A stretch of DNA of 64,000 bases, from the NCBI GenBank assembly GCA_905250025.1, contig CAJNOJ010000191.1, positions 62,001-126,000 on the forward strand, written 5' to 3'. Every line of letters begins with the position of its first letter. The stretch's first letter is position 1. The notes beneath the pieces were generated by a model. It saw only the letters and a list, made by a program, of their open reading frames with translations. It made no database searches and was not told the DNA's origin. This DNA comes from Adineta ricciae. Its lineage: Eukaryota > Rotifera > Eurotatoria > Adinetida > Adinetidae. This document shows positions 25,120 to 38,145 of this stretch, in pieces. The position numbers and the translations under genes are program-made.

Positions 25120-25479
25120 TTTGTATTCGAACTGATAAAAATCATTTTTTCGCTTCTTCTCTTTGAAGTCTCCGGTGATTTTCGTTTTCTTTTTGTCCAT
25201 TTAAATTTTTTATAGAAAAAAACATACATAGAGACATGTTTAGATATTTGATTGATGAACAGAATAGAAATGAAAACAGACGATCGACTTATTATTCAGA
25301 TTAGGCTTTCCATTTTCAAATAAATTTACATCTGATGATCATGGAAAGGCTGATTGTTGTTTACTGAACTTTTGCAAACAAGTCCTCGCTCTTAATAGAT
25401 TAGATTATTGATAAGCTTATATAAAAATAAGGATTTATTATTGATTTCAAGGAAATATACATGAACAACTAGCACGATA
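25120..25479. other. Convergent 3' intergenic gap, NKCC and AMFR
   Basis: A 360-bp interval between two gene ends facing each other. It is AT-rich with no open frame of interest, and presumably consists of both 3' UTRs and polyadenylation sites. Confidence 0.6.
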
Positions 25480-27687
25480 TTATTGATCACATTTGTTTGA
25501 TGATAATTGAAGACGACGATCACGTGCAAGATATTGTCTAAATTGTTAAATTCAAGATAATTTTATGGAAAAATTATTGTCTTACCGTCGCATATGTGAG
25601 ATCAGCAGTTGTTTGCGATGTTCAAATGGTAAACTAGGGTCTAGTGGCCATACAAAACTATCCGCATTGTCTTCAATTGTTTCCAATGAATTTAATCTAG
25701 AATATATGAACAAATGGAGAAATAGATCAAGAGAATTCTACTTACAACAGATTACGATAATTTGATTCTGTAGTTTCGAGAGGAATTCCAGATGAGACAT
25801 CGAGTTCCGACGTTGGTGCATTTTCATCTTCATTTTCTTCATCGTCATCTTCTTGTTCCTGTTGTGGTTCGAATTGAATACGTCGTTCAACGATATTATC
25901 AATAGTTGCATCCATTGATTGCGTTTGTTGTAGATTGGCAAGAATAACTTCAAATGGCATTTGCGGAAAAACATGTTGGATACTTTGTGCCATACTTGTC
26001 AACTGAACGCCAGTCAAACGGGCGCGACCAAACCGAAATGGGAAGTTGTGATTGATCATAATTGAAAAACTTGGTAACCATGACGAATACCGATGGCCAT
26101 CAAAACGAAACAGATGATTACGTCCTCGACGCTGATCCGTCGTGATTGGTAAATCATGATTAATCGAGGCTGTTCGTGAAGCTACTGCATTTGTGTCGTC
26201 CTGCAATGATAATCGACATATTGGACATGATGCATCTTGTTCCAGCCAACTGCGAAGACAATTTTGATGAAATAAATGGCCACCTGAAAATAATTATAGA
26301 AATAGAAACAAAACTTCATCGGAATCGGAAGGGTCTCACATGGTAAGCAACGAGCTTTATCAAATTTTTCCCAACAAATAGCACAGATTTCTTCGGAGCT
26401 TGACAAACAATTTTGTTTTCGAGCTTTTTCTTCTAAGTCATGTTTGGTCAATAACGGATATTTCTTTTCCATACGTGTCATCGCCAATCGATACGATCGA
26501 TGTCGTTTCAACCGCTGTGTTAACTCATTAAACAATGGTTTCAATTGCATAAAAAAGATCAACGACGACATCGACATGAATGTATGATGATAAAACAACA
26601 TTTGTAAATGATAACAAATATCAATAACCAAGGCGGATATATCGAAACTAAATTCTAAATAGTAAAGAATTTGCGAACGATATTCATTGGTTCGTTGCTG
26701 AAGCAAAGCGTATTTAAGTATCAGATAACTTGTATCAAGTGTCAATAAGAGACTTTCAGCTAACATAAACATAAAGATTGATAGTCCACCGTGTTTGAAC
26801 CCGACGAGGTAGCAAAGACTGAATAAACCAGAACATAAACATAGTAAACAGATCAGTAGACAAAGTATACGATTCAATGATTGTCGAGAAACGGTGATCG
26901 AGGTTGAAAACTAAAACAAAACAGAAAGAAGATCTACATCCTTCTCAAAGATTCTCCAAAAATTTCATATAGGTCAAAGGTCAAAATGACAATTTGGATA
27001 CTTTGCCTGTGTGGGTGAGGGTGTATAGTCAGATGTGGTATAATCGCATGAAAAGGAGATAACGGGCGTGTAAATGAGCTAGTCGTAATGAAGAAACTTA
27101 CTAATTCGAAACGATCTTTAATTAATTGACAAAAAAGGAAAGCGAAAGCCAGTATGAAAAACCAGGATATCCAAAGTATGAGTTCATGTAAATTTTCGAG
27201 ACCAAGTACGCCAAAAAGAAAACAAAACTTATAAAATGTATAATTCCAAAATTTATCTTTTATTCGTTGTAATTCTACCGCACGTAATTCACCAAAGACA
27301 AATCTTTGTAATTGTCGTGCTAATAATGCTGCAAAGCAATAGATCACATTCACAAATATCTAAATAGTGGAAGAATTTCAACAAGAAAATCCAGATATCC
27401 GTCGCTGTTACCAGGAGTGAAAGTGATTGTGAGAAGAGAGTTGTCATGAATGTTCGAATATAATTCCAGGAGAATGGCTTCGAGTCGATAGCAACGTTTG
27501 TTTGATTAGCATTTAATATACTATGATTTGTGATATTCGTATCAGCTAAAGAATTGTTCACGTTCGATTGGATCGATTGGTGAAGATAAAAAACATGACC
27601 AACTAATAATGTACTACTAATTAGCGTATAATACGGAAGTGAGGGTAATGGAATTTGATTAAACGAATGTCGAAGATTGATAGGCAT
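25480..27687 (-). CDS. AMFR: AMFR/gp78-type ER membrane E3 ubiquitin ligase
   Basis: gp78 ubiquitinates misfolded ER proteins for retrotranslocation and degradation (ERAD). Six exons join in phase: 27687-27412, 27359-27102, 26910-26340, 26283-25746, 25696-25586 and 25537-25480 (603 aa; human about 643). The N-terminal half has several hydrophobic segments, including the conserved LKDKFWN-like stretch (KDKFWNYTFYKFCFLFGVLG). A RING-H2 finger follows (EICAICWEKF, LPCGHLFHQNCL, CPICRLSL) across the exon 3/4 junction. A CUE ubiquitin-binding domain then appears (MAQSIQHVFPQMPFEVILAN...), then an acidic run. The C-terminus (LLISHMRRQYLARDRRLQL) is basic and helical, where vertebrate gp78 carries its VCP-binding motif. 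The RING plus CUE layout separates it from HRD1/SYVN1. Confidence 0.9.
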
Positions 27688-28445
27688 TATCGAGTGAATT
27701 CTTGTGTACGAAAGACTTATTAAGATATTTTCAACATAATATTAGTCTTATGCGCATAATTCGGCGTTAATTACGCTGTTATAACAAGCATGACGTACCT
27801 ATATTTGGGTACAGGAAAAGACGTATGATAATATTCATCGTGTTCCTTCGTTCGACATCGATAGATTGCAATGGTGCAATAAAAATCAAAACAACAATAA
27901 CCGTCGAAAGATGTCTTACTCAGTCGGCAGATATCTGATGAAAACAATCGCTATTAATAAGGGAACTTTTCTTCGTATAATATATAGTATGAATATTTAT
28001 GACTATGAATGCTTACTATTAATAATGGTCTTTAATCTTTTACCGAGATATGAATTATGTAAGGAACTCTTTTCAAATATGTGTCCACGCGCAATTGGAT
28101 GGTTTTTCTCTCATTCAGCTGAAACCACATATTAGTTAATAAAATAGAGAATCTAGGTGAAACTGTAGACTTTGCACCCACAAAGATCGTGTCACTCGCT
28201 CTTTCGACCGCAGCATAATCATTGTATAGATAGAAAGCTTTGTTTTTCTTTATTTTTCACTTTTGAGCACTCTGGAATAATCATAAAACAGAACAAAGAG
28301 AGAAAAAAAAGGAAAAGATGAACGCACATACAGAGCTACAATAGACAAATAAGAGGAAAAAGAGTGACACTTAGTTGAAAAAAAGAAAAGAAAGGACTAA
28401 AGATTAAGAAGCTTATCTCTGTATGTCCTTCGAGTTGCCAAGTGT
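27688..28445. other. Intergenic between UBA1 3' end and AMFR start
   Basis: About 760 bp containing the AMFR promoter and the UBA1 3' UTR, both on the minus strand. A plus-strand open frame (27866-28135) lacks any recognisable domain. Confidence 0.5.
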
Positions 28446-31400
28446 TCATCTAAATGTGTACTTGATATAGGGAACATCGTCTACATCATTTCCTTCAAGA
28501 TCATTGCATAACATGTCTAATGTAAGTGAACAAACATGGGCAGGTATCTTGCTTCTGGTCACCGTTTCAAACAATTCTGAAATTCTAAAGAAAAAAAAAC
28601 ATACGAAAATGTGAAAAGGACATTCCGAAGACAAAGAAATACATACTTTCGTTTCATATCTTGTGCTTTGCTTTCCTTGCGCATAAAATGTGGACTATAA
28701 ATAACGGACATTCCTGCTGAAATCATGTTTGGTACGAGTTTATGTTCACGCTAGATAACAATAAATGAGAATGCAATTTTCCTGTCAGAACTTTTCATTT
28801 ACTTTGAAGTATTCAATCAGTTCTTCCAATGTCATATCGCCCTTAACGTCGAATCGATCCCACAAAGTAAAATCTTTGTCGAGATACTAGAAATCAGAAC
28901 AGAAGAATGCTTATGAACTTGACAATAGCTCTTCTCACTTTTTGACGTTTTGGTGGAACTGGTTCGGAAAAGCCAAAGAATGGTAAAGCCAAATTGACGA
29001 AACCATTTCGAAATGATTCAATTTTCTTATGCTTTTGAATGAATTTGTAAACTTCAAGACAAACTAAACCAGTAACCATCGCAGTGGTCGTTGCAATAGC
29101 TGGAATGATATTTCCAGCAATACGTTTAATCTTGCTACGATCAGCTGTTTGAATTTCATAATTTTCAGCGCGGAGATTCGCTGTTGCGGCAATGTAATCC
29201 ATATGAAAGTTGGTATCATCATCTTTTTCAAATTCATGTGCTCGAATTTTAATATGACTGATATCATCGCGATTGGGTAACCGCGCAAGGATTAAATCAG
29301 CTTCTGATTCATTTGCGCCTTGACCTCCTTTACGCATAGCATTCATGTTCTTCTGCCGTTCATTATCAGCTCTTAATTGTTCATCATTTTCATGAATGGT
29401 AACACCAGACTTGGGCTGAAATTCGGGAACAAGAATTTTCACTACTTCTTTAGCAATAGCTTGTCGATCACGCGATCCTTCGATGTGATACATATATGCT
29501 AATAGGTTTGATGCAGCGACAATAAAGTCTAAATGAAGTTTATTGTTGGCATCGAACTTCAGTACATGTGGGCAACGTTTGTTTCCACTCCAGAAACGGT
29601 CACCTTTGCTGGTGACGTGTTCACGTGGGAAATTGTAAAGTAATTGGGCAATTGTATTGTGGAATTGTTGTTCAAATAGATTTCGCGACTAGAAAACAGA
29701 TTTGATGACTTAGTTTTGTGATGGGTAGAAAAACGACGAGGACCTTACCCATTTTATGCAATCGGTGAAAGTTTTTGGACGTTCAGAACCGAGAATACGT
29801 TTGACGTTGTCAACAATTTCATTTTTATCATATTCTGAATGATTTTTAGATGTTCGTTCGGCGAATTCTTTTCCTGAACGAATGAACTCTTCAGCTTGTT
29901 GAGCAGGAATAGTAAAAAGACCAGCGAAATTATCACGCGCCCATTCAATTGTATGTTCAATCAAATTAGGGAAATTACGTAATGTACACATTGGTACCGA
30001 CGGATCAGGTGGATCATTTGTTGATGAGTATGATTCCGTAAGGAATGGAACAACAACTTGAACACTGGCCTTTGTACCTAATGTGCCACTATCAACCAAT
30101 GGTTTTTGATAATAAACACAACGACGGTCGACATATTGACCTGAACGATAAAAGTCAAATTAGTGTGAATGAGCATCAATACTTATTTCTATTCATATGC
30201 TAATTGACACTTACGGGCTTTGACATTGTCAAGTGCATTGACAACACCGTCTAATCGTTCAAAGAAGTGATCATTATAGATATTTTCGGTTTCAGGTAAA
30301 ACACCGTCGACATATGCGCGAATGTTCATACTTGGATTCATGTGTTTGACCGCTTCGCTTGCTACCTGAGACTTCATTTTCTATGAAAGTCGAGGATATA
30401 TATTAAATTTATGTTTTCTGAATGTGTACTTACTCCGATGTCCCATGAGCGGAAGAGAAATTGTCGATTCAAATTTGATTTCTCGATAGAGTCCATGTCT
30501 GTAACATAGATATGACCACCTTCTCCACATCCTAAGCCCATCATAGCGAAGTTCTTTAACATTTCACAACCGATGGCACCCGAACCAACCTATGTTGACC
30601 AAAGACAAATATTTTGATATGCGATCAGAAGACAACTCAGTTTTCTTACCACGAAATATTTCGTTTCGCCTAATGCTTTTTGAAAATCTTCACCGAAGAC
30701 AATCTCTTGTGAGTAATATCGCGACTTCTTCGTTGGTAATCTGAGAGAACCTTTGTTCTCGGTTGTTGTTACTGCTTCGGTTGGTGGTTGAAAGACATCT
30801 TCTGGTAAACATTCGATCGCATCAAAATAGAAGAATTGTCGAATCGGCATGAATTTTCCTGTCACTGCCTAAACATCAATCATTTTCATTGAGCGAATCA
30901 ACCGAAATAAATATCGAATTCTTACTTTCATGGCTTCTTGAGCAGCAATTCCACCAATGACAGCTTGCATTGGACATAAATCACCTGTGCATGTCTTGGC
31001 AAATAATTTAATCCAGTGTTTATTCAATTCATCGGTTAAGGGATTTTCTCGATTTTCTTTGTTCAATGTTTCGACTAATTCGTAGAATTTCTCAGCATCA
31101 GCCTAAACGAAATCAATTGGTGAATAAGAAACAGCTCGACAGTAGACAACATACATCATTCCATGGTTTTGGCAAGGAATTGTACTGCTTTTGATAACGC
31201 GGTAAAACTTGAAATGCTAAATGAAGATTGGCAGGCATGGACATTTTGGAAAAATCACAAATTAACATTTCAGGCTCTTGTAAAGATTCCGAAAATGATC
31301 TCTAGAATAAATAGTTGAAAGGTGAGCAGAAATCGTTTCAGCAAATCGATCTTACAAAATTCACAGATTCTGGTTTTTTCACTTCAGTTACTGTTCCACC

Positions 31401-33832
31401 ACTTTCATAAACTCCAAAGTTTCTCGTATCTCCAATAGTGAATGTGAATGGACCTGGAAAACAAAGATTTAGCTCTTAAGTCAAATGATATCTCTTCAGA
31501 TGACATACTTGGTACGGCAATTTTAAATTCTCGATCATTGACTTCAGTCATTCCTTTGACACCATGGAAGGTAACATATGAACCCTCTTCAAACCCATGT
31601 CGTGTATCTGTGGACATAAAAACAGCACCCGATTCATCCTAAATAATCAAATCAGAATTGCAAATATTTTTCTTAAAGTTCATGTTCTAGATTATATCTC
31701 ATCGCTACTTCAAGATCAGTATGTTTTTGACAAGTGGAAGAAGAAAACTGCTGAATTTTAATATGCATCAGAGCACAGAATGAAAAAGAAAACCTAACCG
31801 TCTGTAAATATATCTAGTTCGTCTGAGGGATACTTTGTGGCTGCGTCAAGTATTATGAATCTCAATTTACATCGATAACTGTTTGATAAACGATCGAGAT
31901 CATTTTGAATAGAAATATACGTACATGACTTATTTCGGTGACGATTTGCGTTAATGGATTTTCGCCGTTGGTATCGAGAACAACAAAATTCTTACCAAAA
32001 TCGCAGAAAATTTGACTAGAATGGAGCACGAATGATAAATATTGACTTGAATGATTCTGATTTCAATCTCACCCAAATAAACCTTTCGTATTGGCAACGA
32101 TGAATTTTATTCCGTTGCTGTGACAATAATCACCTAAGCTGACTTGTTCCGCAAAATCAGCATCGGTTAGAACGAAAACCTAAGAAATATATGTATGCAT
32201 TTACACAAGGAAAGCCTTCAAAATTATTCTTTGACTTACATTGATTTTATTTTCTTGAAGAAAAGTTCCATCGAGTGGTGCTGACGAGCATGTTACGTTG
32301 ACATAACTATTCAATTCTGCTAATCGTTTATTCGCCACAGTAGCGCGATTTTGACCAATATCCTTTTCCGAAAAATAATACTAAAAAAATAATCAATCGA
32401 TCGTGACAGATCCTTCCATACACTCTTGATATTCTATTTACTTGTGACGAAAGATCAGCGTAATCGACTTTATCACAATCGTGAATGATGACTGCTTTAG
32501 CGCCACCAAGAATGATGTTTTTCGCTATTTCAACACCAAGACCACGCATGCCAGATATAAGAACATGAGCGTTAGCCAATTGGTGCATGGCTTCCTTGCC
32601 CATGACGTACAATTGTCGAGAATAGAGACCTTCATCGATTTCGGGTGTCTTCGACGATGTTGTTGACGTTTGGTGTTGTAAACCGTCTGCCATTTGATTC
32701 GATGTTGTTGTTTGTTGTGTTGCTTGTGAACTATTATTTTCACTGTTCTAAATGGAGAAAGAGAACATATTGAACTAGATATTAGATCAACTCAATGGTG
32801 TAAAAGTCCAATAAAGAGCGTCACTCTATGTTTGACCTCCATCTCATGTGCATACTTGAGCACGTCAAGACGCACCAGATGGATAAAGAAAAAAACGGGG
32901 AAAAAAGTGACTGCCTGTGTTTACCTTCTACATTCATAATCAACTACTCACTCTACTATATGTAAAAAAAAACAGAAAATGATGTTGGAAAAGGAATCCA
33001 AACGCATGTAGGCAAATATTCTTCTAATGTTTTGAGTGAGTCAGTTATAGAAAGGACAGACCGTCAAATGAAAGCTTTACTTAAGCATTTTCTTTTTCTC
33101 TCTTTCTTCTATCGTAGAGAGGACAGTATTTGTGGTTCGAGGAAGAAAAAGTCCAGAGTGACGTTGTCGTCTTTTTTTGCTGTTCTCTTTTCTGTTTCTT
33201 TCTTTCTTTCTTTCTATCACCTGTTATTAGTGAAGCTATGTAAAGAATGGAAAGAAGGAGAATGGAGGGAGAAAGACGACAACAACAACACAGTAAAGCA
33301 TTTTCTTTCTTTTCAAAAACAGATGTCAGTCAATGTGAGTGAAAGTGTTCGACAGAAATTAAACATGTTCCACTTACATGAGAACGTGGATTGCTAGTAT
33401 CTATTGTCGAGTTAAAACAAAAGTTTGTTCGGAAATAAACCATCTTCTCTGACAAATAGTTATTTTTAGCGCAAAATATTCGAATCTTCTAGTAGAAGAC
33501 TATGATTCATAGAAAAGTTATTACTCTGAAATGAATTGACCGAAAGAATAACTTACCCCATTACAATTCACGCTTCCATTAGTATGTTCCATAGCTTCAC
33601 CGAGATTTGCATTATTACCATTTGATGACATATTGATTGTTTCGCTGCCGTTACTAATCAATGATGTTGATGATCTGAATTTCTTTGATTTAGGCAGATC
33701 AAATGCCTCACTACGTCGACAATCGGTATTGTCGTCAGTCAGAAGGTAGTCTTGATCAGGCACTGTATTTGTCGTCGAAGTTAAGGGTGTTTCGTTTTGA
33801 GTCGTTGTAGAGCCTTGTGGCGTGGTAGACAT
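28446..33832 (-). CDS. UBA1: Ubiquitin-activating enzyme E1
   Basis: UBA1 adenylates ubiquitin with ATP and passes it as a thioester to E2 enzymes. Roughly twenty exons read collinearly with animal UBA1. Exon 1 (33832-33557) is a Ser/Thr-rich N-terminus with a basic patch (PKSKKFR). Exon 2 starts at 32747 and leads into [20 protein letters not shown] and the inactive adenylation half. The second half has [20 protein letters not shown], the ATP-binding region. The catalytic cysteine lies in [11 protein letters not shown] near 29970. Then come [32 protein letters not shown], and the ubiquitin-fold domain ending VPYIKYTFR. The start at 33832 was preferred over an in-frame ATG at 33913 because Ser follows Met as in vertebrate UBA1, but that choice is weak. 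Intron 1 is about 810 bp; most others are near 50-60 bp. Because it lacks a specific UBA6-like feature I call UBA1. Confidence 0.96.
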
Positions 33833-34635
33833 CAGCAAATGATGATCAACATGAGACTTTATCGAATTGTATGTATGTGCGTTTATAAGTGTGTATATAT
33901 AGGTATTTTTCACCGAGAAGATATCTCTATGTAAATAGAATGATCTAAATGAAATAGAAGAACAAAGAACTCTTTTGATCGAAATCTATAGACAAATATA
34001 TATATATATCTAATCAAATGAATTTAATAAACGGTCTGTCCAAAAGCTCTTTATACTAGTATCTCTATAGCCAGCACGTCCATTCGAACAGCAGAGTATA
34101 TAGACAGAAAATATATTATCTTTACTCCTCTCTCTCTCTTTCGAATGCTGGAATGAGGACGACTGGTCGAGTTAATTTTTGTACTCTCCCGTCCGTCCGT
34201 TTCGTATGTTTTTGTGATGACGCCAAAACTGATGTGAGCATGTATATATACCCTCAATAGATATGGATTGGTAAAAACTAACTAACGGTTAGTAAAGAAA
34301 CAGAAGAGAAGATAGGATTACCCAATCGGATGAAAGTCGATGTCCACGAGAAAGGAGTCGTATAAACAAATTTGCTTCAGTATAATTGAAGTTTTCCAGC
34401 ACTCGTATGAAATCCATTGAAATGAAGCGTGGTATTTTCGATCTAATTAAATTTTTTTGTTCGACTATGGTTAGAACATTGACAGTGATTGTGGCGCTCG
34501 GAGTTTTCCAGCAAATAAACAATTTTGTTTTGTTTTATTTCGAAATTGTTATGTTATTCATCGATTCTCATGCAACTTCGTTCGATTTTCTAGATTTTAT
34601 TCGGAAAAAAAAGTGTCCAGTTAATAAGTCGAATT
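33833..34635. promoter_or_regulatory. Divergent promoter region, UBA1 / NDUFB6
   Basis: About 800 bp between two head-to-head starts. It contains short TA runs near 33995-34008 and no recognisable exon. It probably drives both housekeeping genes. Confidence 0.45.
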
Positions 34636-35352
34636 ATGACGGGTCACTCTTCGTGGGAGGAACAACGTTATTTGTATCCTCATGATGTTCGAGATAAATT
34701 TCCAGTATGGGAACGCGAGTTTAGTATTCAACCATTTAAATATGAACGTGCACGTTTACCATTTCGAATGAGTAACGAAGAACGTTTATGGCGTAAGCAA
34801 TGGCTTCAAGATCAAGTTTTAGCAGCTGATGAACCGAAAAACGTTCCGAATTTAAATAAACTTCACAAAAATCCCGTTCGCTATAGATGGATGGTTTTCT
34901 GGGATAGTGTTTTCAACCGATTACGTCCGGCTGTGGTATGTATACACTGAAACAGAACTATTTGAAGATCAAATCTTTCTACTTCTACATAGGGTAATAA
35001 TGCTGCATCTCTCCTGCGCCAAGTCGTTCCTAAGTTCCTTCTTATTCATTTGGGTGTTTGCAGTTGGATATACATGATTCTTTATCACAAACAAGTGCGT
35101 GTTGCCATACATATATATCCGATCTGAAAAAAGTCATTTTTGTAGGACTGGGAAAAATGGGGTGGAGCTCAGATTTATGGTTACAAAGGTTATAATGCTG
35201 CTGTAAGTTTGACTTGTTATGCTTCTTTTCAATCATCGATCTGATGATTTGCCTAGACTGTCCAACCATGGAAATCGCTCGAGTCAAACGATTATGTCGA
35301 TCGTGGTTTCAAAGCACGTACAAGCAACCGTTGGTCTGAACACAAATACTAG
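34636..35352 (+). CDS. NDUFB6: Mitochondrial complex I subunit NDUFB6 (B17)
   Basis: This is an accessory membrane-arm subunit of NADH:ubiquinone oxidoreductase in the inner mitochondrial membrane. Four exons join in phase 0: 34636-34935, 34993-35094, 35146-35202 and 35257-35352 (184 aa; human 128, insect forms longer). The diagnostic stretch is RMSNEERLWRKQWLQDQVLA followed by EPKNVP. A single transmembrane helix follows (FLLIHLGVCSWIYMILYHK), and the tail contains YVDRGFKA, similar to the end of insect ND-B17. The protein is short and the family diverges quickly, so the name rests on motif order. It heads a tight plus-strand run: RPC9 starts 177 bp downstream. Confidence 0.75.
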
Positions 35353-35529
35353 ACATTTTAATCCTTCTACTCTTTAGTTTTTCTTTTTTGTGATCCCTGA
35401 TCTTTTTTCGGTTGTATATTAGATCGTTTCCCAAGATTTCCTTTCTCCACAAATTAGAGGAAAAAAACAACATGCTCATGTCTATTGTAGATTTGTCTTT
35501 CAAATAAAAAGAATACTTCCGACAAGTTC

Positions 35530-35976
35530 ATGGATTTTCAACGGGATTCCATTCGTCCGTTGTCGAATTATGAAGTCTATATTGTGGTGAAGCAAATTCA
35601 CGATACAAATACTGAACGCGAAAGTGGCAAACGAGGAAAGAAAGGACAAAATCGGACACTCGAACATTGTAATTTTGGTTTGAATACCGTTACTTACGAA
35701 ACATTAAAATATCTCGAACAAACGCCATGTGTCGAACAAAATCCAACGATAATCAAGCAGTTTTATCACGAAGTGAAAAAGTTTGATTTGAAAAAAATGG
35801 AAATTCTACAGATATTTAATTTACGTCCAACAACACCTGTTGAATTACAGTTAATCATTGAAGATTCAGAAACGCGTTTAACTGAAGCGCAAAGTAATGA
35901 ATTGATCGATTTGATACGAACACTCCTCCCACCTCTCGGAGGCTCGAATCCTTCCAATGAAATCATGGAATCTTAA
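35530..35976 (+). CDS. CRCP: RNA polymerase III subunit RPC9 (CRCP)
   Basis: RPC9/Rpc17 forms the Pol III stalk with RPC8 and is needed for initiation; in vertebrates it is also called CGRP-receptor component. This is a single exon of 148 aa, matching the family length. LSNYEVYIVV near the N-terminus, NTVTYETLKYLEQTPC in the middle, and the C-terminal HRDC-like stretch FNLRPTTPVELQLIIEDSET with RLTEAQ match animal CRCP closely. The LEM gene begins 54 bp after its stop. An AG at 35525-35526, four bases before the ATG, may be a trans-splice acceptor. Confidence 0.93.
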   Translation: MDFQRDSIRPLSNYEVYIVVKQIHDTNTERESGKRGKKGQNRTLEHCNFGLNTVTYETLKYLEQTPCVEQNPTIIKQFYHEVKKFDLKKMEILQIFNLRPTTPVELQLIIEDSETRLTEAQSNELIDLIRTLLPPLGGSNPSNEIMES

Positions 35977-36030
35977 TCATCTGTTTGTTTGTCTGTCTTC
36001 AGATTTTGTTTTCCTTTAATAAATACACAA

Positions 36031-36550
36031 ATGTCAACTAAACACGAATTGCAATTAATGATGAAAACGTATGGTTATGACCTGAATACCTTCACTTCGA
36101 AAGAAACACTGATGAATCTGTTACATCTTCATTCAAAAGTAATTTCTCACATGCGAATGTCAAAGATCTATGTACTCCCTTTAGGCTCTAGACAAAGGAA
36201 TTGATGTTCCGAAAATGAATGATCATGAACTTCGTCGTAGCTTAAACGAACACAATATTGTCGCTGGTCCTGTCATAGGTAAACAGTTTCTTCTGAATCA
36301 AACGTATCCTAGTATACCTAAAATAGGTCATACACGTGCGATCTATCAACGAAAACTTCTGGAAGCTATAACAAACGAAAACAGTGAAGGTAAACTGCGT
36401 GAGAGAGAAGAATTGTGAAAGAAAATCTTGATTTATACAGGTGCGGATGATGAAACTGAAGATGCCGATGACGATTTTCATACACCACCGATTCCTGAAG
36501 ATGGAATTGTTACACGAAGTGGTAAAACACTATTTCCTAGTGTCCAATAA
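36031..36550 (+). CDS. Short LEM-domain protein (truncated paralogue)
   Basis: LEM domains bind BAF and link chromatin to the inner nuclear membrane. Four exons (36031-36138, 36185-36278, 36327-36389, 36441-36550) give 124 aa. Residues 1-36 form a small helical module (HELQLMMKTYGYDLN...) resembling the LEM-like module of LAP2. Residues about 40-85 are a LEM domain: KMNDHELRRSLNEHNIVAGP then GHTRAIYQRKLLEAI. The tail is acidic and ends GKTLFPSVQ, with no transmembrane segment. Its first three exons have the same phases, and nearly the same lengths, as those of the minus-strand gene at 36881-38145, so the two are inverted duplicates. The 48-bp intron 36279-36326 is stop-free and divisible by three. 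A further donor within the last exon (SG|GTAAAA) could give a different tail. Confidence 0.8.
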
Positions 36551-36880
36551 ATCTCTCTTGCTTGTTTCATCGAATTTCTATCTCATCGTTCAGGTGAAAT
36601 CAACTTTTTCTGAACAGATATTTTGTTTACGTCTATCTTTTCGTCGATATTTTGCTAATAAACAATAACAGTAAAATATTCTTTAAATTTTTCGTTATTT
36701 TATTCTTCAAGTACAAAAAATAATCCACGTAGACATTATGAAATACAAGAGAGAAAATAAAGAGTGCACATAGGATCTCATATGATCAGATAATTACATC
36801 AAAAGGATTGTCTGATAAACGAGATAAAGATATTCTTATAAAAAAATAATAAGTTCCTTGTTTCTACATAATAGTTGCAC

Positions 36881-38145
36881 TTATTTTTCGAAGAAGAGAT
36901 AAAGCACAAAGACAACCAATGCGACACCAACTGTAATACCAGCATAGAGGTATGATCCGCCATCTGAAAGAAAAGAATAAATAATGAAGAAGGTTTCGAC
37001 TAAGATTTGAATTACTTTTGGCTGCCACATCGACTTTTCCATTGACTGTTGGTTTCTTAATTTCTGGATCGTGTGTAAACGAGGGCTTTTTGGTTGTAAT
37101 ATCTGGATTACCTTTGAGTTCTTTTTGTTCATTGACATCTGGAAAGATTCTCGAGCGAATTTCATTAAAATCATTACGCGCGATTGCTTGAATATCCGAT
37201 GATTTAGAGAATCGATTGGTGTTTGTTGGAAATGTTTCGCTTGGAGAAACATTTGATGTTCGAAATGGTGTTGCTTTGTGTTCGTGACGAATGATCATTG
37301 GTTCATCGTTTTGGAAATCATAAGGGTTACGTAAACCATAAGAAACATTGCTATTTCGCGGTTCGGGTTTGGTTGATGAACGTTGCGAAGAATAAGAATT
37401 TGTGATTGTCTCTTCAACTTTTGATTTCGTTATTGAGATGTTTGGATAGTACGATGAGATGTTACGGATGTTGTTATCATCGATCTCCACACGATTTAAT
37501 GGAATGCGTGGTTCTTGAAATTCGTGCAAATGCAGCCGATCAGGTGAAGATGGTGCAAGACCATTTTCTTCGCTATGAAGGAATTCACAAAAGAACATAG
37601 TTTGAGAAAGAAATGAGAAATACTTACCGAATAATTGAATTACGAGTTGAGCGTGGTGGTGATGTAGTTGAACTGGGTAATTCGATTTCGGTAACATCTT
37701 CTTGACCTAGAAATCAAATCAAATCTTGTGTATCTGTTTGTACGTTTGAAAAACGTTCAATCTCACCTTCGGTTGTTTCATTAGTCAAAACTTCAAGTAG
37801 TTTCCGTTGATAAATCGATCGTGTATGACCTGAAATTTTTCTTTATGCAAAAAGAAGTAACTCTCATCAAAAAATGTTCCTTACTTGTCACCGGTCCAAC
37901 TGCAAGACCATTATCAACTAAACTCTTGCGAAGTTCATGATCACTTAATTTGGCGACATTGACTCCTTTGTCTTCTTCGGCCTAAAAGACAATGAACTGG
38001 ATCAAATAATTTCGTATGAAGCATAACATGTTCCTACCAATTGATGAAGGCGCATTACATTGGATAGAGTATCCTTCGAAGCAAATGCTCCAATTTCATA
38101 GCCAATTTCTTTTAATTTACGATGTAAATCTACTTTATTCGACAT
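36881..38145 (-). CDS. Inner nuclear membrane LEM-domain protein, emerin/LAP2-like
   Basis: Exons are 38145-38038, 37981-37885, 37829-37767, 37706-37628, 37572 to about 37016, and a last exon ending at 36881. The N-terminal helical module (KVDLHRKLKEIGYEIGAFAS) is followed by a LEM domain (KLSDHELRKSLVDNGLAVGP then HTRSIYQRKLLEVL). A long polar, Ser/Asn-rich linker of nearly 200 residues follows. A single C-terminal transmembrane helix (YLYAGITVGVALVVFVLYLF) ends six bases before a short FFEK tail. This topology fits emerin or LAP2: nucleoplasmic N-terminus, tail-anchored. The LEM-like plus LEM arrangement favours LAP2; the short length favours emerin. It is a tail-to-tail paralogue of 36031-36550 and head-to-head with TMEM199. 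Confidence 0.82.

Noticed and set aside
33032-33397. 121-codon plus-strand frame
   Set aside because: It lies in UBA1 intron 1, is low-complexity (Ser/Phe runs), and has no domain.
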